From Jackrogersella multiformis (Eukaryota > Ascomycota > Sordariomycetes > Xylariales > Hypoxylaceae), in contig CADCXD010000001.1 in assembly GCA_902806575.1 (NCBI GenBank), forward strand, positions 1,736,001 through 1,800,000: a stretch of DNA of 64,000 nucleotides. The letters are read 5' to 3'. Below are positions 1 through 12,986 of the stretch, piece after piece. The translations under genes and the position numbers were made by a program. A model generated the notes under the pieces. The model did no database searches. It saw only the letters and a program-made list of their open reading frames with translations, and was not told the origin of the DNA. Each line of letters begins with the position of its first letter. Within the stretch, counting starts at the first letter, position 1.

Positions 1-2736
1 TCGATCCGCCACCGGGATACACGACTGCACACCCTCCCCTTCATAGGGTCGCGGCCACGCCGCTGCCACCGAATTACAGCGGTTTCATGATGCAAGATCC
101 GGAAAGTACAAGACTAGGAGGAAGCCAGATGCCTAAAGAAATTCCAGGCGTTGGAGAACTACAATTCTTCAAGCAAGAAGATATGGCTTACTTCGGGAAG
201 CTGGCCGATGGTTCTGACGAAAACAGCTTAAGCGTCGATGAACTAAAAGAGCGAAAGATCATGAGGCTCCTCTTGAAGATCAAGAATGGCACACCCCCCA
301 TGCGAAAGACCGCTCTAAGACAACTCACGGACAATGCACGGCAGTTTGGTGCTGGGCCTCTCTTCAACCAGATTCTCCCTCTCCTAATGGAGAAGACATT
401 GGAAGACCAGGAACGCCACTTGCTCGTCAAAGTAATCGACCGTATCCTCTGGAAGCTTGATGACCTTGTCCGCCCTTACGTTCATAAGATCCTAGTCGTC
501 ATCGAACCACTCCTCATTGACCAAGACTACTATGCTAGAGTTGAGGGCCGAGAGATCATTTCAAACCTCAGCAAGGCTGCCGGTCTTGCCACGATGATTA
601 GCACAATGCGGCCGGATATCGATCATGTTGACGAATATGTACGAAACACGACTGCGAGAGCCTTCGCGGTCGTAGCCTCGGCACTTGGTATTCCTGCTCT
701 TCTACCCTTCCTACGCGCTGTGTGCCGAAGCAAGAAATCATGGCAAGCTCGCCATACTGGCGTCAAGATTGTACAGCAGATCCCTATTCTAATGGGATGT
801 GCCGTGCTACCTCACCTTAAAGGATTGGTGGACTGCATCGGTCCCAACTTAAATGACGAACAAACAAAAGTACGAACAGTAACTAGTCTAGCCATTGCTG
901 CTCTTGCTGAGGCGTCGAACCCTTACGGTATTGAAAGCTTCGATGATATCCTGAACCCTCTATGGACAGGTGCCCGAAAGCAGCGGGGCAAGGGTCTTGC
1001 CGGCTTTCTAAAGGCTGTCGGCTACATAATTCCGCTCATGGACGAAGAATACGCCAATTATTATACGTCGCAGGTGATGGATATTCTCCTCCGCGAGTTC
1101 TCGTCCCCGGACGAGGAGATGAAGAAGGTCGTGTTGAAGGTTGTTTCCCAGTGTGCGGGCACCGAGGGTGTCACAGCTGGCTATCTCAAGGAGCATGTCC
1201 TTGACGAGTTCTTCAAGAGTTTCTGGGTTCGACGAATGGCTCTAGATAAAAGGAACTATCGACAAGTGGTATGTTTGATTTCAATTTAATATATTATGCG
1301 TGGATTGCTAACTTGAATATTTATTATAGGTCGAGACAACTGTTGATATCGGCCAAAAGGTCGGCGCTAGCGAGATTTTAGAGCGAATTGTCAGCAACCT
1401 CAAGGACGAGAGTGAAGCGTACCGCAAAATGACCGTCGAGACCGTCGAAAAAGTAGTTGCTGGCCTGGGAGCTGCAGACATTGGGGAGAGGCTAGAGGAG
1501 CGACTAATCGACGGTATCCTTCATTCCTTCCAGGAGCAAAGTGTCGAAGATATCATTATGCTTAATGGTTTCGGCACGGTGGTCAACGCCCTAGGCACAC
1601 GTTGTAAGCCGTATCTGCCCCAAATAGTATCAACTATCTTGTGGCGCCTCAACAACAAATCTGCAACGATTCGTCAGCAAGCGGCAGACCTTATCAGCAG
1701 GATTGCGATAGTCATGAAGCAGTGCGGCGAGGACGCGCTCATGGGCAAGCTAGGTGTTGTTCTATACGAATACCTAGGAGAGGAGTACCCCGAGGTTCTA
1801 GGTTCTATCCTCTCGGCACTCCGAAGTATCGTTACCGTCGTCGGTATCAGCCAGATGCAGCCCCCTATTAAGGATCTGCTACCCCGTCTTACCCCTATCT
1901 TGCGAAATCGGCATGAAAAGGTGCAGGAGAACACGATCGATCTCGTCGGTCGAATCGCTGATCGTGGACCGGAGAGCGTAAACGCGAGGGAGTGGATGCG
2001 AATTTGCTTCGAACTACTAGACATGTTGAAGGCTCACAAGAAAGGCATTCGGAGAGCAGCCAACAACACATTCGGTTTCATTGCCAAAGCTATTGGACCG
2101 CAGGACGTGTTGGCAACCTTGCTTAACAATTTGCGTGTCCAGGAGCGACAATCTCGAGTTTGCACAGCCGTTGCGATTGGTATCGTCGCCGAAACGTGTG
2201 CTCCCTTCACTGTTCTCCCTGCCTTGATGAACGAATACCGGGTTCCCGAACTGAACGTCCAGAATGGTGTGCTCAAGTCCTTATCATTCCTCTTCGAATA
2301 CATTGGAGAAATGGCTAAAGATTATGTCTACGCGGTAACACCGCTTCTCGAAGATGCCCTCATCGACCGTGATCAGGTGCACAGGCAGACGGCCGCGTCT
2401 GTGGTCAAGCACATCGCGCTCGGGGTAGTTGGTCTAGGCTGTGAGGATGCCATGGTGCATCTGCTTAACCTTCTCTGGCCTAACTTATTCGAGACCAGCC
2501 CGCACGTCATCGACCGCATCGTAGAAGCGATCGAGGCCATCCGGATGGCTGTCGGGCCCGGCCTGGTACTAAACTACGTATGGGCAGGCCTGTTCCATCC
2601 CGCCCGCAAGGTGCGGCAGCCCTACTGGAGACTCTACAACGACGCGTACGTGCAGGCTGCCGATGCCATGGTGCCCTATTACCCAAACCTAAACGAAGAG
2701 GGCATCGACAGACCTGAACTGGCGATTGTGCTTTAG
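1..2736 (+). CDS. SF3B1: Splicing factor 3B subunit 1 (SF3B1/Hsh155), 5' end cut by the window
   Basis: HEAT-repeat scaffold of the U2 snRNP SF3b complex; it clamps the branch-site/U2 duplex in the nucleus. The frame is open from base 3, so the gene begins upstream of the window. Exons 3-1268 and 1330-2736 give about 890 residues; human SF3B1 has about 1300. The intron at 1269-1329 has GTATGT, a GCTAAC branch site (1307-1312) and TAG, and joins in phase 0 (RNYRQ|VETTVD). Conservation with human SF3B1 is very high: KERKIMRLLLKIKNGTPPMRK, NQILPLLMEKTLEDQERHLL and FETSPHVI are all visible. The contexts of the human cancer hotspots R625 (EYVRNTTAR), H662/K666 (RHTGVK) and K700 (DEQTKVRT) keep the wild-type residues. 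The first ~25 visible residues, after PPPGY, are less conserved. Identification is certain; only the N-terminal third is missing. Confidence 0.97.
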
Positions 2737-4919
2737 ACAGCAGCGGTGGTTTTTAACAGCAGTAGCAGCATCATTGACTTACTTGGTTCAGGACTCGGGC
2801 TGGCGGTGTACAGTACATGTTTAGGTAGATTCAAAACTGGTGAATTAATAAGATCTCGTCATAACGCATAAAAGATTTAATCAGGACACAACGAAGTTGT
2901 GTGATCGGAGTGGTGAAGACAATTTGTAGCAAAACACGACATATTACCGGTGGCGTCATACATCCGATATTTACAGTAGGATCCCTACAGCTCAGAAATG
3001 GTGTTCTGCGGTAATATTAGGCCAGTGCTAGAGTGTCTTCCATCCAAGCTTGCGAAAGTCAGAGCCTAGATCGAATCACGGGCATTGAAGGTATCGCTTG
3101 TACTATGTAGAGCTTGGTACGGGCCGCAAATGCATTCTAGGTAGGCGGCTCCTTTACAGTAGCCGAAGAAGCACAAAACGGTTCGGGTAGATAGGGAGAC
3201 GCTGAACAACACACAAGATAATCCTGGCCTGGCCTCTGAAGGCATGGCATGACCATCATATGTCACGATATATCTGAAGATTTTTTTAACGTTACACCAG
3301 CATAATCGTACTACCAACCCTTTTTATACCCATGGTATAATTACTATGTTAATGTCTCTTCTACACTACCTAGGTTAGGTAATTCCTTTCTAAGGAGGTA
3401 TTCGGTAGACCTCAACATGGGTGGCCCTAGTTGTCAACCTGATAGGTTACCCTAGGTAGATTTAGAAAAACCGTTTTGGAGCAAGACAAGCAATCCTTAT
3501 GCCGGTAGGACAATAGTTTATGGTGTAGCTGGGGTGTCTATGTATGTACCTAAGGTTAATGTATTGTACGTAGTAGGCTGTTAGTGTCAGGCGTTCGAAT
3601 GGTTCTAGAAAACTTCGTTCGATGATCATAATTCACGGCGCAGTTTTTCGTCAAGCTGATCTTGCGCCTTGGTTTTCTTCGAGATCTTCCCCAGAAAATC
3701 TTCGAGGTTCCCAAAGGGAAGGGGGGTGAATAACCCACGCGACGCGGCCCTGTCGATCAACGGCAGTGCAAGGCTTATCATCTACTTCAAAGGGAAATGG
3801 TATGAAGGTCCTCTCATCATCTTAGAGCCTTTAGCCCTTAGCCCTTTTTCCTTCGGCGCCTCTCCCGAATTCCGAATCCAGCGCTGCGGAACAAGCATGG
3901 GCTGGTTATGTTTATCCCGCGTACGTATCTAGATCTACGAGCCGGCGGTTTCGACCTCGTGCTATTTCGACATCGAAAGCCGACGGACGCACCGCACCGT
4001 AAGTGCGCATCCCGTCTCCATTGTCTACCTCGCACTCGGACTAGGTACCTAGATCTACGATTACGTGACTCCCCCTCCCTTTTTTTTCCTTCCCGAGACT
4101 TAGGCAAGCTGGCAAGGCCAGTAAGCGCCAAGACCCTTCGCCTCTACACTACGCGTACATACGTACAACCCCCTTTCCTTATCGAGGCATCCGGACGGCG
4201 AAGGCAATTACTCTGCCCTTGACAAGCTGTCCAGGACGCCTCGGGGGAGGGGGAAGAGGCGAACACAGTACCTAGAAACGATTACAGTCTGAATGTATGT
4301 ATGTAGGTGGTCGATACGATATCTTCTACGTTACCTCGAGCGGCGTGTACCGCAGCAACAGCAGAGCAAAAGGTACCACTCTGTACCGGGCTTGCCATTG
4401 GGTTGGAGACGGCATCTTCCCTTCACGTGCGTTGGACGTGTAGTGTAGTGTATGTATGTACAAATAATAGGTAGGCAGGATCCGTCTCGGGGGTAGCGCA
4501 GCGTAGCGGTACTTGAGATACACGAGTACACACCTAACACATATCTACACTACTCGGTATGCGACCCTGACCACGCAACGCAGGCGGTAGGGATCGGCAG
4601 TGGTGCATGAGCAGGTCAGCTCACACGGACTGGGAACCCCGGGTTTCTTCGAGGGATGGACAAGCCTCGTCCCGCCCACTAAAAGGAAAGGAAGAGGAAC
4701 AGCGACTCAACTCCGTCGTGCGTGCATATGTAGGTATATGCTGGACAAGAGGCGGTGAGATTTGGGGACTCGGGAGCCAGTAGCGTTGCTTATAGACAGA
4801 CAGACAGACACGAACAGGAGCAGACGAGAGAGATAGGTATCGGCCTCTCAAACGCATTTGTATGGTAACCTATAAAAGGAGTAACAAAAGTCCACTCTAT
4901 CTATCATCTCACGTCGCTG

Positions 4920-4976
4920 CATACCACATACCACATACTACATACTACATACTACATACTACATACTACATACTAT
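4920..4976. repeat. 7-bp tandem repeat (CATACTA/CATACCA)
   Basis: About eight head-to-tail copies of a heptamer: the first two copies read CATACCA and the later ones CATACTA. It lies in non-coding DNA and is likely length-variable between strains. Confidence 0.9.
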
Positions 4977-5208
4977 GTAATTAATCGTGGTATAGCACGG
5001 CACACTACTGAGTAGTTAGCTGGGTAGGTAGACAGGTAGGCTGGTAGGTAGGATTTAATCAAACCAGCTACACTAGCAAGATGGGTGTAATTAGCGAGGT
5101 TTGATTTGATTATATTATATTACTTAGCATACCTAGGTATATATAATACGGAATATACCTGGGGCTATTACCTACCATGTAGTAGGTCGAAGAGGGTACC
5201 GTGAGAGC

Positions 5209-5235
5209 GATAGGGGATAGGGATAGGGATAGGGG
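5209..5235. repeat. GGGATA short tandem repeat
   Basis: Four imperfect copies of a GGGATA-type hexamer. It resembles but is not the fungal telomere repeat TTAGGG, and it lies inside the chromosome. Confidence 0.75.
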
Positions 5236-6222
5236 AGCCTGGGGAAGGGATTAACCTATAGGGGGATAAAATATGTACTAATATGGGAATTCTCCGAGAC
5301 AAGACGCGATAGGAAAAGTGAAAATATTAAATATTGGATATTTACTTAAACGTTCACGTACGGATGGTCTCTATATTCTCTGTCTGTTCACTGAATATTA
5401 TATCTAGATTGTTTGTATAGGTACATATTCGGAAGATTGCGAACATGCATACGTACCTAGGTAGATAGATTAAGTACATATCCATGTGATGTGTGAATGA
5501 ATATATGTACCTAGGTACTCATACCTACTTAGGTACCTAAGGTAGTAATTGTAGTATGTACTCGTAGTACGCTGCAGAGAAGTATGGGGGACCAATATAG
5601 GGGAGTATATCTACATCAGAGGCGGTAGTGAACTTCGACGAGACATTCCCATAACTGTAGAAATGGCATTTTGACCAATACCCATCCTAAAGGTATGTAG
5701 GTACTTGACATTTTAATAAATCTGTATACTACCTATATATAACCCATACATTTGATGTAGGTACATAATAAAATGATGTATATAGAACTGGAAAGGGCAG
5801 TTAAAATGACTTGTGGGTGTCCGAATTTTGCCGAATCTGTATATTTATATGCACATTCCGATGTGGAGAAATACGTACTCGCCTATAAGTCCCACATATG
5901 CAGATATACCTACTACCTAGTACCTAGTACGGTACATATATAATAATAGAGAGGATACCTAGGTAGAAAGGAAGGGGGCGTGTGCATAATGATATTATCA
6001 CATATATCCCTGCCAATATTTAGGTAGGCTAGGGACTTCCCTGCACATATCTATGTGGACCATAGCCAGGGTATGAGCAAATCATGGACGGGAACTGGAT
6101 CTGAGCAAGAAAACCCTACTGCAGGGTGATGTCATTTTTAAGCTCGCTTGACCGCCCCAAAGGCAATTCCCAACGACCGCCCTCAAAATTGCGCCAGAAA
6201 TTCGCAATTTGTTTTTTTTTCT

Positions 6223-6237
6223 CCCCCCCCCCCCCCC
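6223..6237. repeat. Poly(C) tract
   Basis: A run of 15 C directly after a T run (6212-6220). The exact length is prone to sequencing error. Confidence 0.85.
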
Positions 6238-9200
6238 AGCCCCTCATACAATAGTACTCTTCTTCTAGTAGTATATCCGACCACCGTCGAATGGTATGCC
6301 GGTCTCCATTATTATGATTATTATCTCTCTTTCTAGATGGCCATTCTGGACTCCCATGATAGACACGGCCATTAGCCACCTAGCATTTGAGACCTTGGCT
6401 GCCGTTGGCGTAAGTGCAATGCCCCAGGAACCATGAGTAAAGAGGCTTGAGATGACCCACGGCTGTCAATGTGGAGCCGGTCCAATATATCGAATATATC
6501 GAAGCCCGGCAGTGAGAGGAACTTGAAACGTATGCTCCATGGGGAAGGACGACGGCACCGCGGGAAAAGGCTTGTTGTGGAGGCTAATCATGCAAATATA
6601 ATGTGCACTACATTACCAGTACCAGTTCCAGTCCCAGTACCCAATACCCAATACCAAAAGGAATCATTACATCCCACCGCAAGTCACTACTGTGTAGTAC
6701 ATGGCTATGCTCTTCGAGTCCCGTACGCGTCAACGGACATCGTCGCAACGCTTGGCTATAGCTTGGCATACACTACCTATCAAAGTACGTCTTAACTATT
6801 GAGACCTGGGTACACTAGGCATCTCGAAAGAGACTTGAACAAAATCCATTGAAGCCTGGTGCGGGTTATGGGATAGCCATGGCCCGCGTTTCAAGGAATC
6901 TCATCTCATCCCGCTATCCCAGGGGCCTATGCACCCTATGAGATTACATCCCAGTCCAGCGGGCATAATACGGATTTGTCTAAGCCGCACTCTCGTCGCA
7001 TACCTACACTACACTAGATAGTCGTTCTGTTTATATAAACAGAAACACGCGTATGGCGTCCCCTTTTTGATCCCAAGTGGCAAAAAAAGGAGATCCCATG
7101 AATCCTAAAGATTGCATCACATTCGACGAGTTTACTACATTCGATACTACATACAAGCTTCGCAACAGGTTTGGAACTATCTGGGTGAATCCGAACTAAA
7201 CCCAGGAATAGGGAGGTATCCAATCATAACAAGATGAACGTATGGCCCTCCACATGGACCGCCCGTCTCCCCGCGGACCTTGTTGCACAAGGAGGACCCT
7301 GAAGATCACAGCGTCTTGTACATGTGGCTGTACGATGCGAAGTCTTGGCCTTGAATTTCATAGCCAACCTGGCCAATGCTTTATCTCTCCTTCCTAGCAG
7401 GCTAAGTAGTATTAGCCAACTGTTCTCCCTTTGGCCTTTCCTCATTGGCCAGATCCGCCGAGTTGAGATGTTCGACTTGTGGCCGACCCCTGTACTCGAC
7501 CGACGTCATAAGGCACTTAATCATCGACCGTGTCGTCATTGGGCGGAACGGCTTCGTTAAACATTGGACCAGCTCCTCGATCTCGACACCAGCCTTCTCG
7601 CTAGCATACAACCCATCCCATACATCCCATACAACCATCCATAGTGCCAATTTACAAGTGCCGTATTGGTCTCCTCCACCCCTCTCTTAGTTTCGTCCCA
7701 TCCCTCGTTTCTTCTCCCTTCTGCTCCGGTTGTATCCCTTCCGGCGCGATAACTTCTGCGCCAGGGTGGCACCAGATAGGGAGAATGGGGCAAAAGAAAC
7801 CAAAAAGCAAACCCGCTTCATTAGTATCGATGAGGTGTCCCAACTGTCGTTGGCGGTACGTACGGCCCTCACTTTCACCTATGAGAACAGTATCCATTGT
7901 CTGTTTAGTAGTCTTCTATCGAGGTCCTTCATCTCAACGGAGTCCGCTTTACATCATTTGGTAAGGTTCCAGCCAATACGGCAGAATTGGGCCTTTCTCG
8001 TCCTATTCGCAGGTACAATCGTTGCAGCACGAAGAACCACCGTCCTGGTTGACCCTTTAACGTGTAACCAGTAAGTCAACGTTGGAGGAACTCCAAAGGT
8101 ACACAACACGTACCACCACCTCGGCTTGGGAGGTCTCGAGCAAGAAACCCAGGCCACATCTCACGTAACGTCGAGCGACTCTCGATGTACCCAGGCGTCA
8201 TTCACGTGGTACCATCAGGGTCTCCCCGCTACCTGTAAAAGTAGCAGGCAATGATCTTCACACGCTTGGTGATGGTTGTGTAGCCACCAATTCTTTTCAT
8301 GTTCTGTCGCTTTTCAATGGCGAATATAGGACACATTAACAGGTTTTTTTCTTCTTGTTGCGTATAGACACATGCCATCCAAACGATATATCTAGGATGT
8401 CTGCTGAAATAAGATTCTATAAACAGCAAAAGATTTGCTGACGTCGTTGTTCTCCGTGTCAGCCGCGCTGTCCGTAATAGGTAGGTACGCTACACTCTCC
8501 GGATTCTTCATATGGACGGTCGCCGAACCGATCTAGGAAGGGATCGCGGCTCTCGCGCCCCCCTACTCTCTCCCCTCTTCCCCCGTAGAGAACAACCGCG
8601 ACATGCAGAACCGGCGCAATATATTGTGCGGATAAGCTTAATCTCGCAGTCGAGATACCCGCCCGTTCGAGTTTCGAAGACGCGGGGAAAATAGACAGAC
8701 AGACAGTCAACGACCTCAGGCGAAGTCATAAATGATACGAGTATATATTATTTATATTTTTATATAAATATTTTCGTATATATATATTTTCTTATAATAG
8801 ATAGCCCTCGCCTTACCTGGGCCCCGGGGCATTAGATGATAGATAGCAAGTGAAGGAAATTAAAATTACTGGTTACCTACTTCGGTAGTTTGGTCGTCAC
8901 GATTCCGGTTTCTTATATCAACCTCAAAGGTGGGAGATTGGTATAGCAGAGCTTGCATGTGGACGCTAGGCGGCGCACTAGAGTAGCGTCGCAGCATCAA
9001 GCGTGTTTCATGTTTTCCAAAGGAGGGGGATGGGGGAAGAGCCGCTGTCATGTCACCTGTATCGTTTACTGTACGTTTATGTGCATGTGGATCCCATGCT
9101 GATGTGTGCTAGCTAGCGCGCTACTAGGCTAGGCATGGTAAGGTAGCTCCAGTATGACGATCCGGGAGGGGAGGGCAGGACGGGGCAGGGCAGGGCAAGA

Positions 9201-9779
9201 CTAGGCAGGGGACAGGGACCAGCGGCCTAAACAGGCATGTTTAAATCTTTGCTTAACTGCTTAACTACCGCCCTACCTACCTGTAGGGTATGGGGGGGGG
9301 GGGGTACGTACCTACTCCCTGTATCTCCTTTTATTGTACAGACCAATTAATGGGTTATCCGGGGTGGACGAGAGCGGCGTCCGATACGATATCTCGCAGA
9401 AGCGAAGGAACCGAGAAAAGAAGGCGGCGGAGGCGGGTTTTCTATTTGCTGCTGCTGTTGGTTAGACAGTATACCTGGTAGTTAGTTCGGTCGTTCGGTC
9501 GTTCGTGAGTTACCTAGTGTATGTATGTACGTATGTGCGGTTACGGATCATGCGTACCAGACGTAGTCGATTCCCGGTTTCCTCTCAAATTTCTATTTAT
9601 TTATTTATTTAGGAGGGTTTGTTCTTTGGGGAGGGGAGGAGGAGGAGGAGGAGGTCCTGCTTCTTCAGGGCAGAGGAGGACAAATTGCGGGTGCGAATCC
9701 TGCCGACTTAACGGTTCACCGACCGGGACGTGGCTTTTGGGTTACATACATAAATCATAAATCATAAATGCCTACCTAC

Positions 9780-9858
9780 GTGTGTGTGTGTGTGGGTGCT
9801 TGCAATGTAAGAGAGAGAATTTGCGTGTGCGTGGGCGTGGGCGTGGGCGTGTGCGTGT
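9780..9858. repeat. GT dinucleotide and GGGCGT hexamer repeats
   Basis: A short (GT)n tract (about 9780-9794) is followed by GTGTGC/GGGCGT hexamers (about 9823-9858), with a GAGA stretch between them. It is purely a low-complexity sequence. Confidence 0.85.
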
Positions 9859-11713
9859 TGCTTGTAGTGTGTGAGCGAGAATATGGATATGTGTACAACG
9901 CACAGAATAAGTAGTAAGATGGATCTCTCTTTCCTTTTTTCCTATAATTTTTTCTATACTTCCGTTCACTTGGCGCGTACTATGTAAGAGCTAGCTGAAC
10001 GGATTAACGGGGTATGCAGTAGGCAGTTAGTTATATGAGGCATGTACGTATGTATGTACGTACGGTATATGCCCTAGGTAGGTGGTAACCGATGGGATGG
10101 ATAATAAAGTGGGAAGGGAACCACCCATGTACCTTAGTACCAACAACATCCTAGAATCCATATACCAGAAGCAGCAGTCACTATGCGGCAGACGGGGAGA
10201 CAGAGCCCGCCCGTTAGTCGTTGTTGTATCACCTATTCTATTATACTTGTATACATGGATCGTATTTGCATGCTAGGTAGGTAGGGTTAAGTAGATTACC
10301 AGGTAGATAGATAGATAAGTTTTAAATTTTTTGAAAGGGGTCATAAAAAAAACAACCACCACCTAGGGTATATATCTAGTTTAGGTATTCGAAAAATTCC
10401 CCACATCCGGGTATCCCGATTACATTCTCGGAGTAGACGAGCATACGGGATGTCGGTGGGTATAGCCAGCTACCCTTACTGTCTTATTAGTGTAAGTACA
10501 CATATAAAAAGTGGTATATAGAAGAGTCAAGGTTTCCCCAGCTCGCCTAAGCCTAGCCGGTCAGGCAGATATCTATCGTACTATATATAATATATATCCA
10601 TATAAGAGAGATGGGGGGGGGCGCCTACTAGGTAGTTAGCTGGTAGTTAGCTAGTGGTGGTAGATCTGACGAATGTTGGGCTAGAGGCCGGCTCCGCTCT
10701 TGATACATTAGTTTCGTTTCCTAACGACGATCCGGTTGCTATCGCGTGGCCCGGGCACTGAAGAGTTCGGCACGACGCAGTAGAGAAGTGTCACCTCGTG
10801 TAGCCGTCCAGGTCGTGAGACACATCTCAAGGTCATTCGCCCCGTCAAGACATGAAGAATACGCCACATGAATGAAGCATGGGCCGAGCCATATGTGAAC
10901 AATAACAATAACAATAACGTGCCATCTGGTGAACTCCATATATAAACAATTAGATTACAGAGGCAGTAGCGAGTGTAAGGTTCCTCGACGAGACAGCGAA
11001 ACAAATGACTTCTCCATGTCGAGGATGAATGCTCTGCCTTGGAGGGGTATATGCGAAACTAGCTAATAATACAAGTTTGTCTTCTCTTCGCTCTCGCTCT
11101 TCCGTGCCACTTTTGGTCTCTTTTTTTAGCATTCCAAGAAGCTGCCGCCACGGGAACTCTGCGAAACGCCATAGGCTGCTGTCGCTTCTCAACGTAAACG
11201 AATGCATGCGATCTTCACCCAACCCATGATCCTATAAACCTGAACGCCGTCTGTGAGGGTATCTCCTCGGGTGACAAAAAACAAATAGTTCCAAAAACCC
11301 CCCAGATATGTCGATGTTGTGTGGCCAAACCCCAACCCCATCAGCAGCCACGAGCGATGGACGCGAAGAAGATAGTAAACAATGCGATAAAATGAGCCCA
11401 CCCAAATCTATAAGCTCACCCATGCAACCGGCGCTTCGAACTCTCCTGGATATCACTCCAACCAGCAGCGCAAACAAATTTCGGTGATGTCTTCGTACAA
11501 GAGGCATAGGCCAGCAGCCCGTTTTTTGATAGCATCAGGCCGGAGGGAAAAGATGCTGGTAAATAGTCTCCTCTAAACCATGAGACCAAATTCAAACGTG
11601 ACTCAACATAAGGTATCCGCATAATAAGGACATTCGTAAAGAATTCTAAATCGTAACCTTGAGCACAATCGAACATATTTTTGTCATTAAGCGTGGATTT
11701 CTTGTATTTTCCT

Positions 11714-12986
11714 TTAGTCGGAGTGATCATCGTGGTGATCTTCAGATCCAGCGTCGGACTTGGCATCGTTCTTATGTACCTTCCGGTGTCGTCGTAGGTT
11801 TGATACAACAGAGAAGTGTCTCCCACACCCCTCAACTTCACAACAAAATGCTGTAGGGTTACATTAGTTCTTATTTCTCTTTAGAATGTGCGCACTTCAT
11901 CCAAAACTCACGCTTTTCGCCAGTGTGACTATACATATGCGTCTGTAGTGAGCTCGGCCGAGTAAACCGCTTGTCGCAAACTTTGCATTTGTGCTTCTTT
12001 TGGGTGCTCGATGATACTTTCGAGCTAAATTGTCCCATCATCGATTGAGGAGCGGGAGGAGGCTGAGTCATCAAATTCGGTCGGGGTAATGTTCTAGAAG
12101 TAACCGACTCTATATCAGAACCTGCCGTCGAGTAATCGCTAACCGATGAGTCGACCGATCCTGCGTAATAACCGCTACCATAGTTACTTGCCGAAGAGAT
12201 AGACGAGCTTGTCGAATGCGTCGATGGGAAGCCGTACGAGTCGGTAGAGCCTCTACCGCGGTTACCGGGAGGATATATAGCTCTAGGAGTCTCCTGGCTC
12301 ATCGCAAGCATACCCTGACCAGCGTCGAGAGCATCCGCGAAGCTCCTTCGATCATCACTTGGAATTCCTCTGTGATTCATGTCAACCAATGAATTCCGGT
12401 GAGAACGAGATGCGCCTCCTGAGCCGGGATCGACCATCGGGAGCGAAGAAATTGACGATTGTGAATACCTTCGATTATCAGCTTCCGGCGCGAGAGCGAA
12501 TGTTGAGCGCATGGGCGCCGGTGCATACCCGGAAACGCTATCATAAGAACTCGGTGATGCCGAGTAAGTCGCATTGACTGGAGAGGCAGTCGTCGCTGTC
12601 GCGTACGCCGATTCACCGTAAGCGGCCGACGTCGTTTGCATTCGGTTCAAGTTTAAGAGATCTTGCGGCATATTGAGTAAGTCCTGTTGTCCATAGAGGT
12701 CCGCCATGAGAGTGCTACCTGCTGAAGATGCTGTCACCGGGATGCTCCCATACGGTGCCATTGACGCACCACTGTTGGTGCCCGTCCTTGCGGCGTGCTG
12801 CTTCGCCATTGAGTCGAGGCTACCCAAGTTGGCATTGAGCCCTTGCGAGTACATGCCGTGGCTACCATGTTGGTTAGACGAGCCCGCGGCCCACGGGTTG
12901 GTGAAGTGAGGAGTATTGGAGTAGGAAGACATGTGGTCGAAGTTGAGGGCCCCGAGTCGTGATTGATTATCAAGAGTCATAGTCAT
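11714..12986 (-). CDS. flbC: C2H2 zinc-finger transcription factor, FlbC-like
   Basis: Exons 12986-11912 and 11850-11714; the intron 11911-11851 (GTGAGT, ACTAAT branch site, CAG) splits a codon in phase 1. Joining restores the classic linker TGEKPF and gives 403 residues; without splicing the second finger is lost. The N-terminal ~320 residues are Ser/Thr/Gly/Tyr-rich and disordered, as expected of a fungal activator. Two C2H2 fingers sit at the C-terminus: finger 1 C334, C337, H350, H354; finger 2 C362, C367, H380, H384 (GRHFSVVSNLRRHRKVHK). A short acidic/His tail (EDHHDDHSD) ends the protein. Two C-terminal fingers of this sequence type match FlbC, a regulator of conidiation in Aspergillus. 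I assign FlbC from memory of the family; another member of the same C2H2 group is possible. A purine-rich run at 13003-13035 (pyrimidine-rich on the coding strand) lies just upstream of the start codon. Confidence 0.85.

Larger units (their letters stand above)
2737..11713. other. Gene-free spacer (9 kb) between two converging 3' ends
   Basis: No open frame here resembles a protein family and all are short. It holds the 3' UTR of SF3B1 (AATAA-rich near 2845-2880), many TACCTAGGTA-type palindromes (for example 5510-5540 and 5920-5965), and simple repeats: GACA (4795-4812), CATACTA (4920-4976), a C run (6223-6237), an AT-rich block (8738-8800), G-rich repeats (9165-9230), a G run (9292-9304), ATTT (9590-9610), GGA (9636-9654), GT and GGGCGT (9780-9858) and AATAAC (10903-10920). 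The flanking genes point towards each other, so this is not an obvious promoter region. An unannotated non-coding RNA cannot be excluded from sequence alone. Confidence 0.7.

Noticed and set aside
3..86. Possible frameshift near the SF3B1 segment after PPPGY
   Set aside because: The frame stays open and rejoins the conserved GFMMQ; variable linkers are normal there.
5209..5235. Telomere-like GGGATA repeat
   Set aside because: Unit differs from TTAGGG and genes continue on both sides.
9670..9710. tRNA-like T-arm (GTGCGAATCC)
   Set aside because: No A box, anticodon arm or acceptor stem at the right distance.
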